The notes beneath the pieces were generated by a model. That model saw nothing but the letters and a program-made list of their open reading frames with translations. It ran no database searches and was not told where the DNA came from. From assembly GCA_964291505.2 (NCBI GenBank), contig OZ220216.1, forward strand, positions 1,860,001-1,924,000: 64,000 nucleotides of DNA. The letters run 5' to 3'. The stretch is from Kistimonas sp964291505 (GTDB lineage Bacteria; Pseudomonadota; Gammaproteobacteria; Pseudomonadales; Endozoicomonadaceae). Shown piece after piece: positions 45,789 through 54,807 of the stretch. A program made the position numbers and the translations under genes. The first letter of the stretch is position 1, and each line of letters begins with the position of its first letter.

Positions 45789-45813
45789 CTGACCTTTATC
45801 AGGAAACTGACCG

Positions 45814-46587
45814 ATGACCGATACTTCCAAGTACAGCCAACTTGCGCTGACCCTGATGGACCTGACCACCCTGAACGACGATGACACTGATCAGAAGGTG
45901 ATTGACCTCTGTCGTTCAGCAAAAACCGACGCAGGCACCCCTGCCGCGGTCTGTGTTTACCCCCGTTTTGTCCCCATCGCCAAGAAAACCCTGCGTGAAC
46001 TGGGTCTGGACCACATGAAAGTGGCGACCGTGACCAACTTTCCGGCAGGTGGCGACGATATCAGCATTGCTGTTGCAGAAACACGTGCCGCTATCGCCTA
46101 TGGTGCGGATGAAGTCGATGTCGTCTTTCCTTACCGCGCACTGATTGCTGGCAACGCCGACGTTGGTTTTGAACTGGTGAAGCAGTGCAAGGCCGCCTGT
46201 GGTGATACCGTTAAGCTGAAAGTGATTATCGAGTCCGGTGAACTGAAAGATCCTGCACTGATTCGTCGCGCCAGCGAGATCGCCATTGAAGCAGGTGCCG
46301 ATTTCATCAAGACCTCAACCGGTAAGGTTCCGGTTAATGCCACACTCGAATCCGCCCGCATCATGCTGGAAGCGATACGCGACAGTGGCCGTGACGTGGC
46401 CTTCAAGCCCGCCGGCGGCATCCGTACCGCAGAAGAAGCCGCAGAACACCTGCAGCTGGCAGCAGAGATTATGGGCGATGAGTGGATTACCCCGGATCAT
46501 TACCGCTTTGGCGCCAGCAGCCTGCTGGGCAACCTGCTGATTGCCCTGGGACTGCGTGAAGGCAATATCGACAAGCAGAGTTACTGA
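45814..46587 (+). CDS. deoC: deoxyribose-phosphate aldolase
   Basis: A 257-residue class I aldolase splitting 2-deoxyribose-5-phosphate into acetaldehyde and glyceraldehyde-3-phosphate, the last step of deoxynucleoside breakdown. The sequence follows E. coli DeoC (259 residues) closely: LMDLTTLNDDDTDQKV at the N terminus, AYGADEVDVVFPYRAL and the Schiff-base lysine K166 in DFIKTSTGKVPVNAT. The phosphate site is FKPAGGIRTAEEA. AGGAAAC is the ribosome site. It is the second gene of the operon. Confidence 0.97.
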   Translation: MTDTSKYSQLALTLMDLTTLNDDDTDQKVIDLCRSAKTDAGTPAAVCVYPRFVPIAKKTLRELGLDHMKVATVTNFPAGGDDISIAVAETRAAIAYGADEVDVVFPYRALIAGNADVGFELVKQCKAACGDTVKLKVIIESGELKDPALIRRASEIAIEAGADFIKTSTGKVPVNATLESARIMLEAIRDSGRDVAFKPAGGIRTAEEAAEHLQLAAEIMGDEWITPDHYRFGASSLLGNLLIALGLREGNIDKQSY

Positions 46588-46621
46588 GCATAACCGCCAG
46601 TCTGGCACAGGAGATCATGCC

Positions 46622-47959
46622 ATGTTTCTACCGCAGGAAGTCATTCGCAACAAGCGTGAAGGAAAAACACTGTCGGATAACGAAATACGAAGTTTCGTTA
46701 ACGGGATCACCGACGACAGTGTCACAGAAGGTCAGATTGCCGCACTCGCGATGGCCATTTTCTTCCGTGGCTTATCCATGCCTGAGCGAATAGCACTGAC
46801 CTGCGCCATGCGTGACTCCGGCGAAGTGCTGGACTGGTCTGGTGAAAACCTCAATGGTCCCATCCTGGACAAACATTCCACCGGCGGTGTTGGCGATGTC
46901 GTCAGCCTGATGCTGGGTCCGATGGTTGCAGCCTGTGGGGGTTATGTGCCTATGATCTCAGGCCGAGGCCTGGGTCACACCGGTGGAACACTCGACAAAT
47001 TTGACAGTATTCCCGGCTATACGACATCTGCATCAGAAGAACTGTTCCGGAAAGTCGTACGGGAAACCGGTGTGGCCATTATTGGCCAGACCGGTGAACT
47101 GGCTCCCGCAGACAAACGTTTTTACTCTATTCGCGATATCACCGCCACTGTTGAATCCATTGACCTGATTACTGCGTCCATTCTCGCTAAAAAACTGGCA
47201 GAAGGACTGGATGCACTGGTGATGGATGTGAAAGTCGGCAGCGGTGCTTTCATGCCAACCTACGAACTGTCTGAAGGGCTGGCGAAAAGCATTGTCAGCG
47301 TCGCCAATGGCGCAGGCGTGAAAACAACCGCACTGCTGACAGACATGAATCAGTGCCTGGCATCGACCGCAGGAAATGCCGTCGAAGTCCGTGAAGCTGT
47401 TCAATACCTGACAGGCGCCTACCGTAACCCGCGTTTACATGAAATCACCATGGCCCAGTCCGCCGAACTGTTGGTTTCCGGTGGCTTGGCAGCAGACCAG
47501 AGTGAAGCAAGGGACAAATTGCAAGTCGTTTTGGATGACGGTAAGGCAGCTGACATTTTCAATCGCATGGTGGCAGGCCTGGGCGGCCCTGCAGATTTTG
47601 TCGAGAATCACGACAGATACCTGCCAAAAGCCAGCATTATTAAACCGGTATTTGCGCAAACCGAAGGCTACGCTAACAGCATGGATACCCGCGGCATGGG
47701 GCTAGCTGTGGTACAGCTGGGAGGTGGCCGTAAAACAGCCGCTGACGCCATTGATTACAGTGTCGGCCTGAGCGATATCTGCACACTGGGCCAGGTCATC
47801 AATAAAGAGACCCCATTGGCCATGATTCACGCCAGAGACGAACAATCCTGGCAGCAGGCAGCCGCCATGGTACAAGCCTCGGTAAGTATCAGCGACAAAG
47901 CCTCTGAATCAATGCCTGAAGTGTATCGCCGCATTACCCCGGTGGATTGCGCTGAATGA
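46622..47959 (+). CDS. deoA: thymidine phosphorylase
   Basis: A 445-residue enzyme that converts thymidine and phosphate to thymine and 2-deoxyribose-1-phosphate. The start is the ATG at 46622 (MFLPQEVIRNKREGKTL), with AGGAG upstream; a longer frame overlaps deoC and is not needed. The family signature is seen in DKHSTGGVGDVVSLMLGPMV and ISGRGLGHTGGTLDK, and SGAFMPTYELSEGLA, all as in E. coli DeoA (440). It follows deoC by 34 bases and precedes deoB. Note the competition with Tdk at 19 kb for the same substrate, which is the usual salvage/catabolism balance. Confidence 0.97.
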   Translation: MFLPQEVIRNKREGKTLSDNEIRSFVNGITDDSVTEGQIAALAMAIFFRGLSMPERIALTCAMRDSGEVLDWSGENLNGPILDKHSTGGVGDVVSLMLGPMVAACGGYVPMISGRGLGHTGGTLDKFDSIPGYTTSASEELFRKVVRETGVAIIGQTGELAPADKRFYSIRDITATVESIDLITASILAKKLAEGLDALVMDVKVGSGAFMPTYELSEGLAKSIVSVANGAGVKTTALLTDMNQCLASTAGNAVEVREAVQYLTGAYRNPRLHEITMAQSAELLVSGGLAADQSEARDKLQVVLDDGKAADIFNRMVAGLGGPADFVENHDRYLPKASIIKPVFAQTEGYANSMDTRGMGLAVVQLGGGRKTAADAIDYSVGLSDICTLGQVINKETPLAMIHARDEQSWQQAAAMVQASVSISDKASESMPEVYRRITPVDCAE

Positions 47960-48007
47960 TCATCCCGGGTAACCATGCAGCAGACAGGACGTAAACGGAG
48001 CCTGAAT

Positions 48008-49255
48008 ATGACAGCAAAGAAACGAGCCATTGTGCTGGTACTGGATTCTTTCGGGATCGGTGCCGCACCGGATGCGGACAAATTTGGTGATATCGGTTCC
48101 GATACCCTCGGCCATATTGCCGAACTCTGCGCTGCCGGCAAGGCTGAGAATGGTCGACAGGGCCCTCTTCACCTGCCGAATCTGGCCAGTCTTGGACTGC
48201 TGCATGCCGCCAAAGCGTGTACCGGCCGCTTCCCTGAAGGTATGGCCACGGATGTGACCATCACCGGCGCCTATGCACCAGCTTGTGAGATCTCCAGCGG
48301 CAAGGATACACCGAGTGGTCACTGGGAAATGGCAGGCGTTCCGGTACTGTTTGACTGGGGCTACTTCACCGAAAAAGAGAACACCTTCCCACCCGAACTG
48401 CTGGAAAAAATCACTGCAACCATGGATCTACCGGGTATTCTCGGCAACTGCCACGCTTCTGGCACTGAAATCATCGCCCGCCTGGGTGAAGAGCACATGC
48501 GCACCGGCAAGCCGATTCTCTATACCTCAGCTGACAGCGTCCTGCAGATTGCCTGTCACGAGGAATCCTTCGGTCTTGATCGCCTGTTGAAGTTGTGTGA
48601 AGTTTCTCGCGAATTGCTGGAAGGCTATAACATCGGCCGGGTCATCGCCCGCCCCTTCACTGGCACCAATAGCAGCGACTTCGAGCGTACAGGTAATCGT
48701 CGTGATTATTCTCTGACACCGCCCTCTCCCACCGTGCTTGAAAAACTGGCAAACGACGGTGGCGAGGTGGTCAGCATCGGCAAAATCGCTGATATCTACG
48801 CGCACCAAGGCATCACCAAAAAGATTAAGGCAACAGGTCTGGAAGCCCTGTTTGACGCAACTCTGGAAGAAGTTCGCCAGGCGGGTGACCACACCATTGT
48901 TATGACCAACTTCGTCGATTTTGACATGCATTACGGCCATCGTCGTGATGTCACAGGTTATGCCGAAGCGCTGGAATACTTTGATCGTCGCTTGCCTGAG
49001 CTCTTGGCGTTACTTGAGAAAGACGACATCCTGATACTAACTGCCGACCACGGCTGTGACCCGACCTGGCACGGTTCCGACCATACCCGTGAACATGTGC
49101 CGGTACTGGTTTACGGTCCTAATGTAAAACCCGGTTCATTGGGTGTCCGTGAAACGTTTGCAGATATCGGCCAGACACTGGCAGCTTACTTCAATCTGCC
49201 CGCCATGGATCATGGCACCAGCTTTTTACCCGACATCATGCCCGAAACGGCCTGA
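48008..49255 (+). CDS. deoB: phosphopentomutase
   Basis: A 415-residue metalloenzyme of the alkaline phosphatase superfamily that turns (deoxy)ribose-1-phosphate into the 5-phosphate. The start is the ATG at 48008 (MTAKKRAIVLVLDSFGIGAA), with GGAG eight bases upstream. Metal ligands are in VLDSFGIGAAPDA, in LTADHGCDPTWHGSDHTREH and in the preceding FVDFDMHYGHRRD stretch; the ISSGKDTPSGHWEM segment holds the threonine that carries phosphate. E. coli DeoB has 407 residues. It links DeoA and DeoD products to DeoC. Confidence 0.97.
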   Translation: MTAKKRAIVLVLDSFGIGAAPDADKFGDIGSDTLGHIAELCAAGKAENGRQGPLHLPNLASLGLLHAAKACTGRFPEGMATDVTITGAYAPACEISSGKDTPSGHWEMAGVPVLFDWGYFTEKENTFPPELLEKITATMDLPGILGNCHASGTEIIARLGEEHMRTGKPILYTSADSVLQIACHEESFGLDRLLKLCEVSRELLEGYNIGRVIARPFTGTNSSDFERTGNRRDYSLTPPSPTVLEKLANDGGEVVSIGKIADIYAHQGITKKIKATGLEALFDATLEEVRQAGDHTIVMTNFVDFDMHYGHRRDVTGYAEALEYFDRRLPELLALLEKDDILILTADHGCDPTWHGSDHTREHVPVLVYGPNVKPGSLGVRETFADIGQTLAAYFNLPAMDHGTSFLPDIMPETA

Positions 49256-49309
49256 TCAACGAAATGAACAACGCCCGGACTGACGACGGGCTATCAGGGA
49301 GATAACCAA

Positions 49310-50017
49310 TTGGCTACGCCACATATCAATGCAGCTGACGGGGCTTTTGCTGAAACGATTCTGATGCCCGGCGACCCACTGCGTGCAAAATACATTGCCG
49401 AGAACTTCTTCGAAAATGCAGAAGAAGTGACCAATGTACGCAACATGCTGGGTTACACCGGTACCTATAAAGGTATGCGGATCTCCACCATGGGTTCCGG
49501 CATGGGTATTCCTTCAGCCTCCATTTATTACAAGGAACTGATCACCGAATACGGTGTGAAGAACATCATCCGTGTAGGTAGCTGTGGCGCTGTGAGCACT
49601 GATGTCAAACTGCGTGATATCGTCATCGCACAGGGCGCATGCACTGACTCCAACGTCAACCGTATCCGTTTCCGTGGCTATGACTTTGCCGCCATTGCCG
49701 ATTTCGGCCTGCTGGAAAAAGCCGTTAACGCGGCACGTGCCCATGAGCTGCCGGTACGTGTTGGAAACCTGTTCTCCGCTGACCTGTTCTACACTCCGGA
49801 GCCGGAAATGTTCGAGGTCATGGCCAAGCACGGCGTACTGGGTGTTGATATGGAAGCTGCAGGTCTCTACGGCGTCGCTGCTGAATTCGGCGCCAAGGCA
49901 CTGACCATCTGCACCGTGAGTGATGTCATTCCCACCGGTGAAAAGATGTCCTCTGATGACCGTCAGAATTCATTCAATGAGATGATCGAAATCACACTGG
50001 ATTCCGTGATCGCCTGA
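49310..50017 (+). CDS. deoD: purine nucleoside phosphorylase, DeoD type
   Basis: A 235-residue hexameric-type enzyme splitting purine (deoxy)nucleosides with phosphate. Translation starts at a TTG (49310) after GGGAGATAACCAA, and the protein aligns with E. coli DeoD from residue 1 (MATPHINAADGAFAETILMPGDPLRAKYIAE, here quoted only in part: MATPHINA and LMPGDPLRAKYI). Other conserved parts are RVGSCGAVSTDVKLRD and GVDMEAAGLYGVAAEFGAK, the signature with the ribose-binding MEA, and TVSDVIPTGE with the aspartate that protonates the base. It follows deoB by 54 bases. Confidence 0.96.
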   Translation: MATPHINAADGAFAETILMPGDPLRAKYIAENFFENAEEVTNVRNMLGYTGTYKGMRISTMGSGMGIPSASIYYKELITEYGVKNIIRVGSCGAVSTDVKLRDIVIAQGACTDSNVNRIRFRGYDFAAIADFGLLEKAVNAARAHELPVRVGNLFSADLFYTPEPEMFEVMAKHGVLGVDMEAAGLYGVAAEFGAKALTICTVSDVIPTGEKMSSDDRQNSFNEMIEITLDSVIA

Positions 50018-50033
50018 TCATCATCCGACTAGC

Positions 50034-50056
50034 CGGCCTGCCAGGATGGCAGGCCG
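50034..50056 (+). other. hairpin between deoD and tsx
   Basis: CGGCCTGCCA pairs perfectly with TGGCAGGCCG over a GGA loop, 17 bases after the deoD stop. No T-run follows; a second small hairpin (CGACA...TGTCG) comes right after. Probably an mRNA-processing or partial termination element within the operon. Confidence 0.65.
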
Positions 50057-50201
50057 ACAAGACGACAGTTTATGTCGCCCCCACTGGCCGGAGTTGCCAA
50101 ACCAATGAACGTCATGGCAATCAGAGCAACAAAACAGCCGTTGCCCTGGCGGACTTGATTTGCTGTTTGAGTTTGTAACAACACATTAGGATTGAGAGTT
50201 A

Positions 50202-50993
50202 ATGGGTATTCGCAAGAACGTAGTTGCCGCTGCCGCGGTAGTTCTGGGGGCAATGTCAGCCACAGCCGCCAATGCTGAAATGGTTTATGGTTTCGGTAAT
50301 GTCAGCATCAACTATCTGGACTGGTCCAAGGGCACCCAGAACCGTACTGCTGACAATGCTGCAAAAAAAGACTTCTTCTTCCTGGAAGTTGAAGGTGGCG
50401 CAGGTTTCAACTGGGGTGAAGTGTACGGCTTCTTCGACGTAGAGAACCCGACCAACGACACCAAGGAAAATGACGGCTCCAAGAACCTGCGTACTGCCGC
50501 CAAGGGCACCACGCACATTTACCTGGGCGACACCAATTTCACCTTGTACGGCCACATCTATGACTTCCGTGACGACGGCTACCGCAGCCGTGAACAGGAC
50601 CGTATCGTAGGTCTGGGTTACCGCTTCGCCAACGACTCCGGCTTCTGGGTCAAGCCTTTCATCGGTCCAGCCTGGGTTAAGAGCGACAAGTACAACGGTA
50701 GAAACGGTTACATGCTGGGCTGGGTAGCTGGCTATAACTTCAACCTGGGCGGTGAAAAGTTCAGCGTCAGCAACTGGCATGAAATGACGTTCGATCGTGA
50801 TGACGAATACCTGGAAACCAAATATGTTGGCGATGCTGCTGGCAAAGTTGGCCAGAACGGTGCTCTCGCCCTGTGGTGGCACCCGATTGAGAAAATCACT
50901 GCCGGTGTTCAGTACCGTTACTCCAAGAACAAGCTGGGTACACCTGACGCCTATCAGAACGCTATGATTTATACCCTGAAGTATAATTTCTAA
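50202..50993 (+). CDS. tsx: Tsx/OmpK-family outer-membrane nucleoside channel
   Basis: A 263-residue outer-membrane protein with a signal peptide (MGIRKNVVAAAAVVLGAMSA...NAE). The mature part alternates polar and hydrophobic residues, shows aromatic girdles and ends in YNF, a C-terminal phenylalanine as in outer-membrane barrels. NVSINYLDWSKGTQN and the VEGGAGFNWGEVYGFFDVEN strand pair resemble Tsx and OmpK (Channel_Tsx), although identity to E. coli Tsx is low. Tsx is a 12-stranded barrel that lets nucleosides diffuse across the outer membrane. The place at the end of the nup-deo operon supports this role. AGGATTGAGAGTTA precedes the ATG. Confidence 0.85.
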   Translation: MGIRKNVVAAAAVVLGAMSATAANAEMVYGFGNVSINYLDWSKGTQNRTADNAAKKDFFFLEVEGGAGFNWGEVYGFFDVENPTNDTKENDGSKNLRTAAKGTTHIYLGDTNFTLYGHIYDFRDDGYRSREQDRIVGLGYRFANDSGFWVKPFIGPAWVKSDKYNGRNGYMLGWVAGYNFNLGGEKFSVSNWHEMTFDRDDEYLETKYVGDAAGKVGQNGALALWWHPIEKITAGVQYRYSKNKLGTPDAYQNAMIYTLKYNF

Positions 50994-51003
50994 TACTTCT
51001 CTT

Positions 51004-51036
51004 ACGATCAGACCGCTATTTTAGTGGTCTGATCGT
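51004..51036 (+). terminator. probable terminator of the nup-deo-tsx operon
   Basis: ACGATCAGACCGCTA pairs along its full 15 bases (one G-U) with TAGTGGTCTGATCGT over a TTT loop, eleven bases after tsx. The T-run is short (TT), so efficiency is uncertain. Confidence 0.7.
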
Positions 51037-51354
51037 TCCAACCTGTCTCATCTTCTCTCCAACACCTTAGATCGTTCTTCTTTTCAATAACGGCGTCTGC
51101 CAGCTTTATTGAAGTCCATTTTCCGCCTGCTCTGACAGACCATCCTGCCCTGCATCGCTACCGCGACATCCCTGTCGCTACTACAAACGAACATCAATAA
51201 AGCCAGCCTCGAACACTGAGAAGCGCATTAAGGATTGCATTTGCTCATCCAGAAACACATGTTAGATTCAATAAACAGGGAAATGACTGGCTACTCACAG
51301 ACAATCATTAGCTCACTGCTTTCTTTGAGCTGATATCTGCTGAAGGGGTGATGG
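51037..51354. other. intergenic region tsx-hmgA with a two-hairpin repeat
   Basis: Besides repeat copy B (51114-51181) it must hold the hmgA promoter. I could not choose a clear one. No gene is seen. Confidence 0.5.
51114..51181 (-). repeat. two-hairpin intergenic repeat, copy B
   Basis: On the minus strand it has GCGACA-GGGA-TGTCGC joined by GGTAGCGATG to GCAGGGC-AGGAT-GGTCTG, followed by GAGCAGGCGGAAAATGGAC. Same layout as copy A at 16606-16675. The first stem differs from A in both arms but still pairs, a compensating change. Confidence 0.75.
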
Positions 51355-52704
51355 ATGAAAAAGACAAAGCGACAAACGGCTAGTAAAAAAGAGGCTACTG
51401 ATTCACTTCACTATATATCCGGCTTTGGCAACCATTTCAGCACTGAAGCACTCCCTAATGCCCTGCCCGCTGGCCAAAACTCCCCCCAAAAACTGCCTTA
51501 TGGACTCATTGCCGAACAACTCAGCGGCACGGGTTTTACTGCCAAAAGACATGAAAATCAGCGTTCCTGGCTTTACAGGGTTCACCCTTCTGTCAAACAG
51601 TCGCCGTATGAACCCGTGGTTTCAGAAATCTGGGAAACCGGACCTTTCAGTGATACCTGGTTGACACCCGAACGTTTGCGCTGGAACCCCCAGCCACCCG
51701 CTGAACCAAGATGCGATTTCATTGCAGGTATCCGAACCGTGGCAGGCAATGGCGACGCCTCAATGCGGCAGGGCAGCGCGATTCATCTTTATTCTGCATC
51801 ACAGAGCATGGAAAAGCGTTGCTTCTGTAATGCCGACGGTGATCTGCTGATTGTTCCCCAGCACGGCGGCCTATCCATCGACACTGAGTTTGGACGCCTT
51901 CAGATAAAACCAACTGAAATCGCGGTGATTCAACGGGGTATTAAGTTCCGTGTCAGCCTATTAGGCGCACAAGCTAGCGGTTATTTACTGGAAAATTATG
52001 GCAATCCTTTTCGCTTGCCTGATCTAGGCCCCATTGGTGCAAACGGGCTGGCAAACCCTCGCGATTTCAAGACACCGGTTGCCTGGTTTGAAGACAGCAA
52101 TGAACCAACACAATTATTGACCAAGTTTGGCGGGCATTTTTTTACCTGCAACCTGGACCACTCTCCCTTTGATGTTGTTGCCTGGCACGGGAATTATGCG
52201 CCCTACAAATACGATCTGAAAACCTTCAACACCATCAACACCGTAAGCTTCGACCACCCTGACCCATCGATATTCACGGTTCTGACGTCTCCTCTCGATC
52301 ATGAGGGACTAGCCAATGTGGACTTCGTGATTTTTCCGCCACGCTGGATGGTCGCAGAGAATACGTTCAGACCACCGTGGTTCCATCGTAATATCATGAG
52401 TGAGTATATGGGCCTTATCGAAGGGGTCTACGATGCTAAGCCTGACGGCGGATTTATACCCGGTGGCGGCAGCCTGCATAACTGCATGTCCCCCCATGGG
52501 CCAGATGGTGCCGCCGTCGAAAAAGCCACAAAAGCCAAGCTGGCACCACAAAAGCAGGAAAACACGCTGGCCTTTATGTTTGAGTCATCCTTTCTATACA
52601 AGCCTACGGCCTTTGCCATCAATGGCGGATTACGACAGGAAAACTATACCGATTGCTGGCAAAACATCTCACCAACGTTTAATGCTGCAGGTACGAGCAA
52701 ATAA
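51355..52704 (+). CDS. hmgA: homogentisate 1,2-dioxygenase
   Basis: A 449-residue non-haem iron dioxygenase that opens homogentisate to maleylacetoacetate in phenylalanine/tyrosine breakdown. Family sequences are LHYISGFGNHFSTEALPNAL at the N terminus, YLLENYGNPFRLPDLGPIGANGLANPRDF, and the iron-binding segment FPPRWMVAENTFRPPWFHRN with MSEYMGLIEG (the His, Glu, His set), then GGSLHNCMSPHGPD. The length is normal (430-450). The genes usually next to it (maleylacetoacetate isomerase, fumarylacetoacetase, hpd) are absent here, so it is an orphan in this window. It has its own ribosome site (GAAGGGG) and no visible terminator. Confidence 0.97.
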   Translation: MKKTKRQTASKKEATDSLHYISGFGNHFSTEALPNALPAGQNSPQKLPYGLIAEQLSGTGFTAKRHENQRSWLYRVHPSVKQSPYEPVVSEIWETGPFSDTWLTPERLRWNPQPPAEPRCDFIAGIRTVAGNGDASMRQGSAIHLYSASQSMEKRCFCNADGDLLIVPQHGGLSIDTEFGRLQIKPTEIAVIQRGIKFRVSLLGAQASGYLLENYGNPFRLPDLGPIGANGLANPRDFKTPVAWFEDSNEPTQLLTKFGGHFFTCNLDHSPFDVVAWHGNYAPYKYDLKTFNTINTVSFDHPDPSIFTVLTSPLDHEGLANVDFVIFPPRWMVAENTFRPPWFHRNIMSEYMGLIEGVYDAKPDGGFIPGGGSLHNCMSPHGPDGAAVEKATKAKLAPQKQENTLAFMFESSFLYKPTAFAINGGLRQENYTDCWQNISPTFNAAGTSK

Positions 52705-52756
52705 GTTATACGCCCCGAGTGTAACAGAACCACTGCCACACTCTTGAAATTCATTA

Positions 52757-54382
52757 CTATTCTGTCGGAAGTCGCATCACGCCATCCGGTTTATAGTCAG
52801 CAACATGGATAGGAGAATGTTTGCGAATATATTCCCGCAATGCACTGGCATCAGTAAACCCACTCTCAACATAAGTTGAGTTAGAGGTTAAAACCGGATA
52901 ATTATCACCACCTGCAGCAGAAAAGCTGTTCAAGGCTAGCCGATAGGTTTGATGCTCCTTTAGCGGTTTGCCTCCTACAGTTATTGACACCAGTGAGTCT
53001 CCTTGAATTCTCATTTCAACACCGGCAAAGTGGGCAAAACCACCGCTATTAATGGTTTTTGCGGCAACATTGCTCAGGTAGTCCTTCAATGCCTTTCCGG
53101 AAAGATCGACATACGCAATACCATTGCCAAAGGGCTGAACACTGAGAATATCCCGGTAAGTAATTTTGCCTTGTTGAATACTCGCCCTTATGCCACCAGC
53201 ACTGACAACTGCCACATCTGCACCGACCATATCCTTTTGCGCCTGTGCAATTAAACGACCAAGGTTGGTATAACCAAAGCGAACCTCACTTCTCTCTCCC
53301 ATCAATCGTCCATCGGTGTAGCCAACCGGTTGCAGTACTTCTGCTTCGCCTTTCTTTTGGTAGGGCGCCAGCAAGGCAAGCATTGCAGGATTTTCAGGGA
53401 TAACATCACCAACAGTGACCCGGACCTTGTCACCATCCGCATTAATAACGGACTGCGTATGATTAACTGGAATCAACTGGTAATTCAGCAGTTTTAGCTG
53501 TCCGTCGTGGTACTCAAAATCCGCACGTCCTACGTAACGTCCCCAGTCTTGCGCCTGCAAAATCAAGGTGCCATTCTGCCGATCAGGTTCAAAGAGTGGA
53601 TTCTGGGAATGGCCGCCAACGATCAGGTCAATGCCATGAACGTTTCTCGCCAAAGTAACATCCCCGGGCGCATTAGAGCCGTGCTGTCCATTTTGATAAT
53701 GCCCCATATGGGTCGTAGCGATAACGACGTCAGCCTCTTTTCTCAATGCCGGTATCAAGGCTTTGGCTTCATCCTCAGGACGGGTGAAAACAATACCCTG
53801 GATATTTTCCTGATTGCCTATTTTCTGGGTATCGTCAGTTGTTAACCCTAAAACAGCTATCCGTAACCCCTCCACCGTGAAAATTATGTAGGGTTTAAAT
53901 AAACGCTTGCCGGTTACCTTATCGCGTATATTGGCAGCAAGAAAAGGAAACTCTGCAATCTGCTCCTGCATGCGCAGCACTGGCATCGGGTTATCAAATT
54001 CATGGTTGCCGACCGCCATGGCATCATAGCCAAGCAGGTTCATACCCTTGAAATCCGGTACGGCATCCTGAAGATCGGATTCAGGAACCCCTGTATTGAT
54101 ATCACCGCCAGACAATAACAGTACATGACCACCCGACTCAGTCACTTCTTTACGGATACGGTCTACCAAGGTCTTTCTCGCCGCCATACCCCACTCATCG
54201 TTGCCATTTCGCCAGAAATGACCGTGATGGTCATTGGTATGCAATACCGTGAGGTGCCAGACTTGGGGATCTTGATGCTGTTGCTCATTCTCGTTGTTCA
54301 GAAATGAACAGGCCGTCAAAGCCACAGAAAGCAACAAAACCAATGAAACGGAAATCCTTTTCGTGAATGAGTGTGGCGTCAT
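52757..54382 (-). CDS. lipidated 5'-nucleotidase/UDP-sugar hydrolase (UshA/NutA-like)
   Basis: A 541-residue surface or periplasmic nucleotidase. The start is the ATG at 54382 (MTPHSFTKRISVSLVLLLSV) after GGGGGAT; a lipobox LTAC follows, so the mature protein is lipidated, as in Vibrio NutA and unlike soluble E. coli UshA. The metallophosphatase domain is close to UshA: VLHTNDHHGHFWRNG, LLLSGGDINTGVPESDLQD, AVGNHEFDNP, IATTHMGHYQNGQHGSNAPG and VGGHSQNP hold the metal ligands. The C-terminal substrate domain ends in SFSAAGGDNYPVL, with the phenylalanine that stacks the base. It would release nucleosides for Tsx and NupC, whose operon ends 1.8 kb away. Convergent with hmgA. Confidence 0.93.
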   Translation of the reverse strand: MTPHSFTKRISVSLVLLLSVALTACSFLNNENEQQHQDPQVWHLTVLHTNDHHGHFWRNGNDEWGMAARKTLVDRIRKEVTESGGHVLLLSGGDINTGVPESDLQDAVPDFKGMNLLGYDAMAVGNHEFDNPMPVLRMQEQIAEFPFLAANIRDKVTGKRLFKPYIIFTVEGLRIAVLGLTTDDTQKIGNQENIQGIVFTRPEDEAKALIPALRKEADVVIATTHMGHYQNGQHGSNAPGDVTLARNVHGIDLIVGGHSQNPLFEPDRQNGTLILQAQDWGRYVGRADFEYHDGQLKLLNYQLIPVNHTQSVINADGDKVRVTVGDVIPENPAMLALLAPYQKKGEAEVLQPVGYTDGRLMGERSEVRFGYTNLGRLIAQAQKDMVGADVAVVSAGGIRASIQQGKITYRDILSVQPFGNGIAYVDLSGKALKDYLSNVAAKTINSGGFAHFAGVEMRIQGDSLVSITVGGKPLKEHQTYRLALNSFSAAGGDNYPVLTSNSTYVESGFTDASALREYIRKHSPIHVADYKPDGVMRLPTE

Positions 54383-54576
54383 TCTTAAAACATCCCCCAA
54401 AACAAATGGGGCAGCTTACCCAATCATGACCATCGTCAAATACCAGACACCCACAAGCATTCACGTGAAAAACAACCTTCAACCAAGAAAAAACAACAAC
54501 AAAAATAAGGAATTATCGATAAGCGGTTGCGCATGATTGCACGCTTTCTGGTATGATTGTCATCGCCTCGCGGATC

Positions 54577-54615
54577 GGCCTGCAGATGTGGACTGATTCG
54601 GCACATTCGCAGGCC
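54577..54615. other. structured element upstream of ccoN
   Basis: GGCCTGC pairs with GCAGGCC, and inside it ATGTG pairs with CACAT, with a two-base internal loop on each side and an eleven-base top. No T-run. It lies 300 bases before ccoN and is of unknown role, possibly a small RNA or a leader of a divergent transcript. Confidence 0.45.
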
Positions 54616-54793
54616 CTGTCTGAAAACAAAAGCAACAGCAGACAGCGTAGAAACCAGTTACCCATTAGCACCCTGCTCTTAAAAAAACATGATGTCGACG
54701 GGAAGCAGCCTTAACGGCTGGCGGTTTGGTTTTGTAACGCGTCAAGCACCTTGCGGGGGTATGAGGAGCAACTGCGCAATCATTGACCAGACA

Positions 54794-54807
54794 TTGACAC
54801 AGGTCAT
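54794..54807 (+). promoter_or_regulatory. FNR/ANR-type box of the cco operon
   Basis: TTGAC-ACAG-GTCAT agrees with the consensus TTGAT-N4-ATCAA at 7 of 10 positions. A TACTTA -10 with upstream TG lies at 54832-54837. The box centre would be about 43 bases before the expected transcript start, the class II activator position. ccoNOQP is commonly activated by FNR/ANR at low oxygen. Confidence 0.65.
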
